64,000 nucleotides of DNA, from contig JASJFT010000102.1 in NCBI GenBank assembly GCA_030770425.1, positions 1-64,000 of the forward strand, in the 5' to 3' direction. Each line of letters begins with the position of its first letter. Position 1 is the first letter of the stretch. Shown here piece by piece: positions 56,495 to 64,000 of the stretch. The notes beneath the pieces are model-generated. The model made no database searches and was not told the DNA's origin. It saw only the letters and a program-made list of their open reading frames with translations. Source of the DNA: Darksidea phi (lineage: Eukaryota > Ascomycota > Dothideomycetes > Pleosporales > Lentitheciaceae). Position numbers and translations under genes: made by a program.

Positions 56495-59140
56495 CTAGTT
56501 GGCTTGAATATCCACCGATCCACCGGTAAGACCATTGGCAGAGGCAGTAACGGTAATCTTGCCAGTAGATCCAGGATTAGCGCGCACGATTGCCAAAGCC
56601 CTGCCATTGAATGCGTTTCGAGTTAGAGACGGGAACACTGTCATATCGGTTGGGTTGCCGTTGTCTGTCGAGACGATTTTGCCGGGACCGGAGATTGAGA
56701 AGGTTATAGAGTTCATTGCCAACGGGGCTACATCACCGGTGTTGTCGGTAACTGCGACGGAAACAAAGGACAGGTCCTTTCCATCCCCCTTTATGGTGGT
56801 TCGGTCGGCCGTCACGTTCAGTTTCGTTGGGCTGTCAACCGTTCGTCGAGAGTCTGTTGCCCATTGCGCGCCATTCTTGTATGCGACTACGCTTATGTTG
56901 CCCGCCTGATATGTGACACTGTCCCATCGAATACGGTATTCGCCCTGGTTCTTCTTCTTTCGGCCTTGCGACTTTCCATTTACAAACACCTCAGCTTCGT
57001 CTCCGGAGGTGTAAACGTGAATGGGAGTGACCTGGCCCACGCGATCAGGCCAGTTCCAGTGAGGCAGAATATGTGCCATGGGCAAATCGGGGCGCCAGCG
57101 CGCTTGGTAGAGGTAGAATCTATCTTTCTTAAAACCTGCCATGTCGATAATTCCAAAGTAGGAGCTTCGCGATTGATCGTATGGTGTAGGCTCGCCGATA
57201 TAATCCCAACCGGTCCACACGAACTCGCCACCTGCATAAGGGTACTTGTCTTGCATCTGGAAAACTTTATCTGGAGATGTGCCCCAGCTAGGTCCGTAAA
57301 GGTCGTAGGCGCTGACGTATCTGCGAGTAGAATCACCGCCTTGCCCATTTCCATTACCAACAACCGCGGCATTGCCACTTGTAACTGGGAAGAGGAATGT
57401 GCCGCGGGTGCTGAGGACGGAAGAAGATTCGGTGGTAAAGACCATCTTGTTGGGAAACTTGCTGTGGAAACCTGGGAATGCGCTGTTCTGGCTGGTACCC
57501 CCACCCTCACCTTGGTAGTTGAGGCCCTCGAGATCCATTACTCCGGCCACACCACTCTCGGGGCCTGCGCCGTTCATTGCCATTGTAACTGGACGAGACG
57601 AGTCTTCAGATTTCGCAAGATTGCGTAGCTCGGTGCCTGTCGAAGTTCCTTGCGCATTGCCTTGTTCGGGGATCTCATTTCCAACGCTCCAAGCGATCAC
57701 AGAGGGGTGGTTACGGTCTCGTCTAACGAAGTTCCGCAAGTCTGGCTCATGCCAGTCCGCGAAGATCAAATGAAAGTCGTGTCCAACTTTGGCGGTATTC
57801 CAGCAGTCGAAGATTTCATCCAGAACGAGCATACCCAAACGATCGGCGGTATCAAGGAATTCGGGAGCAGGAGGGTTGTGCGAAGTCCGGAGAGCATTGC
57901 TCCCCATTTCCTGCAGCATCTCTTGCTGGCGCTCGCCGGCGCGGACATTATAGGCAGCTCCGAGCGATCCTAGGTCGTGGTGATTGCAGGTTCCCTGAAG
58001 ACGCATTGCTTGGCCGTTCACAATAACACCCTTGTTCGGATCGAATACCACCGAGCGTATGCCAAAAGGGGTTTCGTAGGTGTCAATTGCACCAGATGCT
58101 CCCTTGGGAGAAACAGTCGTAACTGCCACGTATTGATTAGGCTTCTGTTTAGGCGGTGGCCCCCAAAGTTGTGGATTTGCCAGCGTCACCGTGCCGTTGA
58201 CGGACTGCTTTTGCCCGACTTTGACACTGACTGTTCCCTTGGGGAATGTTGCCACTGCACTACCCGTGGCTGTTTTAGCGATTGGATCGTATGCATACAC
58301 CGCAGTCACGACATCCACGTCTTGAGTAGTGTTTCCGGAGTTTTCGAGCTGGATAGCGATGTTGATAGTGGCTGATTGGGCGGATACAGTTGGTGTTGTG
58401 ATATGAGTACCGTAGTGGGCAACATGAACTGGGTCGACCTTGACAAGCCAGACATTTCGATAGATCCCACCTCCAGGGTACCAGCGCGATGAGTCTGCAG
58501 CATTATCGAGGCGAATAGCCAATTGATTCTCTCCAGATTTTGCATATGGAGTAAGATCGAGCCGAAACGAGTTGTATCCGTACGGCCACCCGCCAACAAG
58601 AACCCCATTGAGCCAGACGGCCGCGTAGGAGTATGCGCCGTCAATGTCCAAGAAGAGCCGCTTGCTGAGATCATCCGCAGTAAAAGAAACCTTCCGACGG
58701 TACCAGCCAACTCCATTCGAGGGAAGTCGTCCCATGCCGCCGCTGATGTTAGGAGCGTTGAATGGCCCTTTAATGGCCCAGTCATGTGGAAGATCGAGGG
58801 ATTCCCAGGAGGCGTCATTGAAAGTCGCCTGCACATACTGCACACTGCTGCCGGGAGGAGTTCCGGAAGGACGCTGGCGCTTGTTGCCGCCGATGTAGTC
58901 GTTTGCCGAAGGGAGGATCCAAGACTTCATAGAATCGTAGGACAATTGATCTGGATTCGAAGTGAAACGCGAAAACTTCCAACCCGCGTTGAGGCTGCTG
59001 CGTTCGCGGCCTGCTGCCGCGGCCTCTACATCGGCGCGAATGACTGAGCGTGCGTAGGCTGGTTGAAAAGCGAAAAAGAGGAACAGGCCTAATAACAGAA
59101 GCCCGCGCGTACCGTACGCCATATTAATGCGAGATGGCAT
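56495..59140 (-). CDS. Secreted glycoside hydrolase family 2 beta-galactosidase
   Basis: Single exon, 881 aa from the ATG at 59140. The start is set by a clear signal peptide (MAYGTRGLLLLGLFLFFAF, cut expected after PAYA); the longer frame would place 16 polar residues before it and has no ATG there. A second ATG at 59122 is also possible. GH2 layout: sugar-binding domain with LDLPHDWAIKGPF and VGWYRRKVSF, Ig-like domain, TIM barrel with LQGTCNHHDLG, LRTSHNPPAPEFLD, the acid/base SVGNEIPE (Glu about 488) and a likely nucleophile in FTTESSS (about 569), then C-terminal Ig-like domains ending near GKITVTASANGLTGG. It should release terminal beta-galactose (or a related sugar) from plant or fungal polysaccharides outside the cell. 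No intron and no damage seen. Confidence 0.92.
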   Translation of the reverse strand: MPSRINMAYGTRGLLLLGLFLFFAFQPAYARSVIRADVEAAAAGRERSSLNAGWKFSRFTSNPDQLSYDSMKSWILPSANDYIGGNKRQRPSGTPPGSSVQYVQATFNDASWESLDLPHDWAIKGPFNAPNISGGMGRLPSNGVGWYRRKVSFTADDLSKRLFLDIDGAYSYAAVWLNGVLVGGWPYGYNSFRLDLTPYAKSGENQLAIRLDNAADSSRWYPGGGIYRNVWLVKVDPVHVAHYGTHITTPTVSAQSATINIAIQLENSGNTTQDVDVVTAVYAYDPIAKTATGSAVATFPKGTVSVKVGQKQSVNGTVTLANPQLWGPPPKQKPNQYVAVTTVSPKGASGAIDTYETPFGIRSVVFDPNKGVIVNGQAMRLQGTCNHHDLGSLGAAYNVRAGERQQEMLQEMGSNALRTSHNPPAPEFLDTADRLGMLVLDEIFDCWNTAKVGHDFHLIFADWHEPDLRNFVRRDRNHPSVIAWSVGNEIPEQGNAQGTSTGTELRNLAKSEDSSRPVTMAMNGAGPESGVAGVMDLEGLNYQGEGGGTSQNSAFPGFHSKFPNKMVFTTESSSVLSTRGTFLFPVTSGNAAVVGNGNGQGGDSTRRYVSAYDLYGPSWGTSPDKVFQMQDKYPYAGGEFVWTGWDYIGEPTPYDQSRSSYFGIIDMAGFKKDRFYLYQARWRPDLPMAHILPHWNWPDRVGQVTPIHVYTSGDEAEVFVNGKSQGRKKKNQGEYRIRWDSVTYQAGNISVVAYKNGAQWATDSRRTVDSPTKLNVTADRTTIKGDGKDLSFVSVAVTDNTGDVAPLAMNSITFSISGPGKIVSTDNGNPTDMTVFPSLTRNAFNGRALAIVRANPGSTGKITVTASANGLTGGSVDIQAN

Positions 59141-60083
59141 CTTGAGCAAAGGCTCTGAACAAGTGTACCAACGATCCCTCAAAAACAAAAGAGAAAAACC
59201 CCTTCTCCCGGCCTCGACATTTATAGATAGTACCCGACGCCCAGGATTCCACGCGGAGAAAATACCGGGTTTCCAAGAGCAAGAACATCTACATCCTAAT
59301 AGCGAACCGATCGTTGGCTTCTTCCATCAATCATGCATAGCGAATCCAATAAAATTAGCCCTGCTCGTCGGCTTTTACAACCAAAGTGGTTGATCGCGAT
59401 AGGCAGGTAGATTAAACCAATCAATAAAATTTTCCCCCGGAGTAACGTACTTTTGCCTAACATCCTGGTATATCGATATTGTGGGTTCTTGACTGGGTTC
59501 GTCAGCACGTGCTCAGGGGGCTTGCGAGGACGTAGTGCGGGGGCATGGCGGGGTAAGAGACTACCGATGAACGCTAGCACCAAAAGGCGAATTGGACTGG
59601 CAAAATGTCACCCGGCTTAACCTAATCCGGTGTATAGAAAAATTGAACTAGTTCGACCCCCCGTTATCTAAAGCACAATCCGGTTTTCTCGTTGATGTAT
59701 GACTCGTTACACTAAGAACTAGAGGGGAAGGTCGAGGGAAAGTGTCCTCGGAAGGCGGTGAGAGCAAAGACGGGGAGTAAAGCGCAATGGATCAATGAGT
59801 AGAGCGCAATAGATCAATGTGATGTGAGTTCGTTCACATTCCACTGTGCTGTATTGCTATTTGCAAGGGGTATGAGCGAGCGCCCTTTGATGCCCTCCAT
59901 GCATATCTCCCCGTCGCGGCTCGCGAGGAAATGGTCAAGACAAGGATCGAGGATCTGGCGGACAAGCAGGACCATCTCCTACGATGAACTACATTCAATC
60001 CGTCTCTCTATTCATGCACTATTCTCATTTGCCTCTCCAAAATGATGTCTCCATCCGCGAAGTTCTTCCCCCTCAAGTATCTC
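59141..60083. other. Gap between GH2 gene and nuclease-like gene
   Basis: 943 bp: promoter of the GH2 gene on the left and 3' end of the next gene on the right. Contains a 22-bp tandem duplication at 59775-59818; no gene seen. Confidence 0.5.
59775..59818. repeat. 22-bp tandem duplication
   Basis: Two adjacent 22-bp units beginning GAGTA and ending GATCAAT differ at two positions, both A/G. Confidence 0.8.
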
Positions 60084-61520
60084 TCACATTGTGGGCCATA
60101 GCTTACTGGAAGCCATAATAACCACATGATTCAACAAATCAAGTAGGAGAAGTATGCCGTGACGAGTGGAAGTACTAGCCTCCAGTCCGTCGAAAGGGCC
60201 CTGATACATCTGAGGAATAAATTGTTAGTTGAAGTTATGGGGGATCGGAACGGAGAGATATCATAACGTACAATACTGTTGTCTGGCAATAAGCTCGAAA
60301 TATACAATGACCACTTGTGACCGATGACCGTCCACCCTGCCACTGACGGTACCAGCTTTTCAACTTCCTCTTCATCTATTGGTGTTTTCCGTGCCATATT
60401 GATTAGCTCTCGAATTTTCCATAGCATAGCGGCATGATAGACCGCAAGCTGCATCTCCGCCTCCGTGGCTTTCCCTCCTGCCTCTTTCAGCTCGATGGCA
60501 CACGCAAGCGCAATCCCAGAGGTGTATGCATCTGTCATCGGGCTGAGTGTAGCACCCTTATTATTCGACTTGAACTTCTCGTAGGCTCTGCGCACATTGT
60601 CATCATTCTCATCGTCAAATGCAAGTACGAAGTCCGCCGTTTTAGATACGTTGAGCCCCGAAGTACTTAGTGGTAGGAAATCTGAATGTACATTCCGAGA
60701 TTGGCTAGGTAGCTTAAACGTTAATACAACAGATTCAAAACCAAATCTCGCGGTCAAACTCACACACTGTTGATTTCTAGACGAGTCGCGTTATCCTCCC
60801 TTATTACCGTCTCTAAAATGTCCCAGACAACTCTTGCCCAAGCATTTTCGTCTTTATTTTTATCGTTGCATCGTTTCGCTTTTGCATGAATGCTTTGTAC
60901 CCGACTCCAGAAAGACTCCAGCCTATCTATCTCTGCCTGAGCCAATTGTGTCTCGTCTGACCTGTCCAACATGTGAGAGCGTATGTCGTTTCTAAACGCT
61001 ACGGGATCGGCTTCACGGAGGCGCCCCTAGACTAGAAGCCGTTTAGCTTTCAGCGCATGACAGCAAGAGAAAGACCATGACAACACACCTTGAAATATGT
61101 CGGGACGAAACAATCTGAAAAGTCCTCGGAAAGTATGCCTTGAATTTCCTGCGACGAAATAATCTGACTCGTGCTATCTGGTTGTCGGATACGGATTGGA
61201 GGTTTCCCTTGCTCAAGCAACACGCGCTGGGTTCGCTCGGGACTCTGCGAGCCTTTGCGCTTCATCAACGGACTTGTCGGCTTCAATCTCCTTGAGTCGA
61301 GTGAAGTACCGGAAGAGGCGTCGGCATTTGAATCCGTCTCGGAGGAATTGTACGTAGACGATGGCGTCGACGGATCAAGTCTTCGGCGGATTCGTCGAGG
61401 GCGGTTTGGAGAGTGGTGCGTCCGTTTTAGATGCGCTCGAGGGAAATCGTGACTCGTAAGTTCCACAAAGTTCGCTAGGAGTGACGAAATGGTGTCTACC
61501 CAAGCACCGACCTGGTCCAT
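60084..61520 (-). CDS. PD-(D/E)XK nuclease-like domain protein (fungal family)
   Basis: Four exons: 61520-61089, 61026-60764, 60704-60272, 60209-60084; 417 aa. Architecture follows the fungal PD-(D/E)XK nuclease-like family: start DQVGAWVDTISSLL, a disordered basic/Ser-rich segment (RRIRRRLDPSTPSS), a helical part with SFWSRVQSIHAKAK and WARVVWDILETVI, then the core with Asp in TADFVLAFDD and the E-x-K motif in ACAIELKEAGG, a helix MQLAVYHAAMLWKIREL, and the C-terminal YQGPFDGLEASTSTRHGI. All three sites of the fold are present, so it could be catalytic, but proof of nuclease activity for this family is lacking. It is head to head with a STAND receptor 921 bp away. Introns are 62, 59 and 62 bp. 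Confidence 0.82.
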
Positions 61521-62441
61521 AGCGGTGTGGTGGTGATTGTTGGCGTTGATTCTGCACTCTCCGCCTGCATTGCGGGTTGAAGCTGGGAGTATCCGTGCAA
61601 CGGCACCACGCTAAGCCGACGAACACACCAAAAGGGACCAGTTAAATTTAAGGTGAAGGGATCGGGCACAAGGTACGCTGTATAGAAAAACAATCCTTTT
61701 TTGTTCTTGAATGTTCTCACCGGACTTAACGCTCAAGGAACCCTCACGGTTACCTAAGCGAACTGCTCACCTTAACCTACGAAGAACTAGCATTATATGA
61801 GATAACAGACCAATGTCAAGAACTAGTCGTCTCTGCTTAGCAAGTTCGTCAATGCTCAACTGTGACGACATCAGGTACCACAGGCCTGACCACTCAATAA
61901 GTTTTTAACCTCTTAATAGGTCAACACAACGGGAAGGTCGAAAACACTTCTGGAATGATCACTATGCAAGGTGTGCGGAGCAATAGAGGAGTGCGAAGCC
62001 TTTAGCAGACATTGACTGCAATTATTCGACAGCTTATCTTACTGGGAATGGAATCGCAAGCTTATGCTTGCACCGGAATACCTCACCTTGCGCGGTGATC
62101 AACGGTGGTAACGAGGAGCTGCTGCTGCCTCGGCTGTGCGGCGCCAAGCGCGGGGGTCCTCGCGTCTTCGCATCCGCCGGCAGTCTGAGGCTTGTCGAAT
62201 ACTGTTTTGTGTATGTTTGTTGTGCTCTCGCCCGCCGCTTGTCATTCGTCCTACGTTTAACGCAGCCCCGTGTCTTATGTACATGTGTGGCTTGGCACTG
62301 CTGAAAGTCGTGTCGCAGCCTGCTCAGCCTTGCATTCTTATCATCTTAAGACCCCTACCTCGCGCTGTTCGCGTCGTTATAACTTCTCTTTTCTTTCTGC
62401 AAGAGCGGCTCGCCTTGTACTTGAACAGCTCGTGTGACACG
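61521..62441. promoter_or_regulatory. Divergent region nuclease-like / STAND receptor
   Basis: 921 bp between divergent starts; only short frames. The + frame of the receptor stays open upstream to 62136 but that part is unlike any N-terminal domain. Confidence 0.45.
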
Positions 62442-64000
62442 ATGGCGGAAGCGCTAGCCGTGGTTGGCATCGTCGCCAACATAATCCAGCTCGTCGACTT
62501 CGGCTCTCGAGTCCTGAAACGTCTTGAAGAATATCAGTCCGACCTGGGAGACATCCCAGAAGCGTTCCGTCACATCAAAACTCAACTACCCGTACTACTA
62601 GATGCCCTCCGACAGACGAAAGTAGCCATCGAGACCGGATCCGAATCTAAAAAGGCGCTCCTTCCTGCTATTGAAGGGTGTACAGTACAAATACAGGCGC
62701 TAGATAGTATACTTGCAAAGGTACTACCAGCACCAGGCAACTCATGGGCTAGAAGACGTATAAATGCGCTTACGAGCCTTCGGTATGATGCAAAGGTGGA
62801 GAAGATAACTGCGGTGATCCAGGGATATATCCAAACCCTGACATACCACGCCGCCGCCTCAATAAAGCCTTTGGCAGGTATGACCATCCAATGTGCTACG
62901 CAGCCTCCCAATCATCTAATAGTCTGTTGCTAATAGATCGAACCCTACCTCGTCCGGCCCCGTCCTCCACCGTCCCTTTCCGACGTGATCCACACTTTGT
63001 AGAACGCGACATCCTTTCTGACATACATCGCAAGAGCCAGCAGTCTGCGTCCAGAGTAGCACTTGTTGGCCTTGGTGGCGTTGGGTAGGCAGCAAGCCTA
63101 GTGTTCTCCTTGAATGCACGTAACTAACAAGCTCGAAAGAAAGTCGCAGCTTGCCATCGAGTACTCCTATCAAGTACGAGATAAGTCGCCAGCTACCTGG
63201 GTCTTCTGGGTGCATGCAAGCAACAGAGCGAGATTCGAGGAAGGCTACCGGAAGATCGCCGAACGAGGCAAGCTCCCCGGCTGGGATCAGTCGGACGTGG
63301 ACATTCTGGAGTTGGTTCACGACTGGCTGTGCGATGAGGCAAATGGTCGTTGGGTAATGATTATCGACAATGCGGACGATATAGGCGTCTTCCCCCGTTC
63401 GACACAGAGAAGTAATAACGGTAAAGACAATGTTAGCGGCAATGCGGCGGCCTCTTTGCTAGAGTTTCTGCCTCAATCTCCAAACGGATCTATCCTTATC
63501 ACCTCTAGGAGCCGGGACGTTGCCTTCCGGCTAACGGGAAGTCACACAGACATTATGAAAATCCAACCAATGGAGCAAACACATGCTCTGGCCTTACTCC
63601 GAAAAAAGCTTGATAGTAACTTTGAACAAGACGACGCGGCCGCGCTCGCCGAGGCGCTCGACTACATGCCCCTTGCCATCTCGCAAGCTGCCGCTTACAT
63701 TAACCAAAGAGCGCCGCGTGCTACGCTGTCGAAATATCTACAGAATCTCCGGAACGGCCACCGAGACAGAGCGAAGCTCCTGGAAATCGACATTGAGGAC
63801 CCCCGTAGGGACGGCACAGCGTCAAACTCTATCATTACTACCTGGCAGATATCCTTCGAACATATCCTTAGCACGAGGCCTTCAGCGACGCGGCTATTAT
63901 CGCTTATGAGTCTTTTCGATCGACAGGGGATTCCAGAGTCTCTGCTCGGTGGCCACTATCATGAGGACAATGCTAGCACCGACTTTGAGGACGACTTTGA
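62442..64000 (+). CDS. STAND (NLR-like) receptor, NB-ARC type, 3' end outside window
   Basis: Three exons in the window: 62442-62877, 62937-63084, 63140 to the edge; at least 481 aa, open at the right end. Residues 1-145 match the fungal SesA/STAND N-terminal helical domain (MAEALAVVGIVANIIQLVDFG). The NB-ARC follows: P-loop GLGGVGKSQLAIEY (about 190-203) split by the second intron, kinase-2 WVMIIDNADD, GSILITSRSRDVA and GLPLA-like YMPLAISQAAAYI. C-terminal repeats (probably TPR or similar) would lie beyond the edge. Fungal STAND proteins sense non-self or stress and trigger cell death through their N-terminal domain or a partner encoded next door. The P-loop lysine and the kinase-2 aspartate are intact. 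Confidence 0.9.

Noticed and set aside
62136..62441. N-terminal extension of the STAND receptor
   Set aside because: The upstream residues are Cys/Leu/Arg-rich leader-like sequence; the SesA-type domain starts exactly at the 62442 Met.
1..64000. CRISPR array, prokaryotic operons, rRNA genes
   Set aside because: Nothing of the kind is visible; gene structure is clearly eukaryotic.

Overview
This is a 64 kb stretch of nuclear DNA from a filamentous ascomycete (Pezizomycotina; the protein set and style look like Dothideomycetes, but that is an inference). The support is many short spliceosomal introns of about 45-130 bp with GT-AG ends and CTAAC/CTGAC-like branch sites, no operons, monocistronic genes on both strands, and typical ascomycete families: HET-domain protein, STAND receptor with a fungal N-terminal domain, Gid8, Nup84, Fig4, Apl6, a Bqt4-like APSES protein. 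I rebuilt 25 protein genes exon by exon; every complete spliced model sums to a multiple of three. The last gene runs off the right edge.

Layout. 1-4.4 kb: poor-quality left edge (22-C run) and a protein with the fungal STAND-type N-terminal domain (-). 4.4-9.2 kb: PP2A catalytic subunit (+) and MCM6 (+). 9.9-13.3 kb: HET-domain gene (-) beside an AT-rich gene-free block. 13.4-20.6 kb: Gid8 (-), uridine kinase (+), PPG1 phosphatase (-), and a Pro/Gln/Tyr-rich protein (+). 22.2-27.5 kb: Rieske oxygenase (-), a 2.3 kb gap and a basic, probably lipid-anchored unknown protein (+). 28.2-35 kb: Nup84 (-), SUMO (+), small charged protein (-). 35.7-40.3 kb: a mitochondrial succinyl-CoA-synthetase-like alpha-beta fusion (+) and a Bqt4-like inner nuclear membrane protein (-). 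41.2-49.6 kb: Fig4 (+), AP-3 beta (-), a conserved unknown (+), RhoGDI (-). 50.8-56.1 kb: an accessory block with a 2-oxoglutarate oxygenase (-), acyl-CoA-thioesterase-like protein (+) and MFS permease (+), together with repeats. 56.5-59.1 kb: secreted GH2 beta-galactosidase (-). 60.1-64 kb: a PD-(D/E)XK nuclease-like protein (-) head to head with a STAND/NB-ARC receptor (+, cut by the window).

Most of the window is conserved housekeeping: replication, phosphatase signalling, nuclear pore and envelope, vesicle traffic, ubiquitin/SUMO. Accessory material lies at both ends, near 10-13 kb and at 50-56 kb. The most unusual items are: (1) the alpha-beta fusion, whose beta half has lost much of its ATP-grasp domain and metal ligands while the alpha catalytic histidine and the CoA-ligase domain are kept; (2) a GC-AG intron needed to keep the thioesterase gene in frame; (3) an ATG-only first coding exon in Gid8; (4) a 91-bp dispersed inverted repeat; (5) a 68-bp telomere-like palindrome in front of the MFS gene; and (6) the divergent nuclease-like / STAND pair. 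All functional statements rest on recognised motifs and family knowledge; no database search was run.
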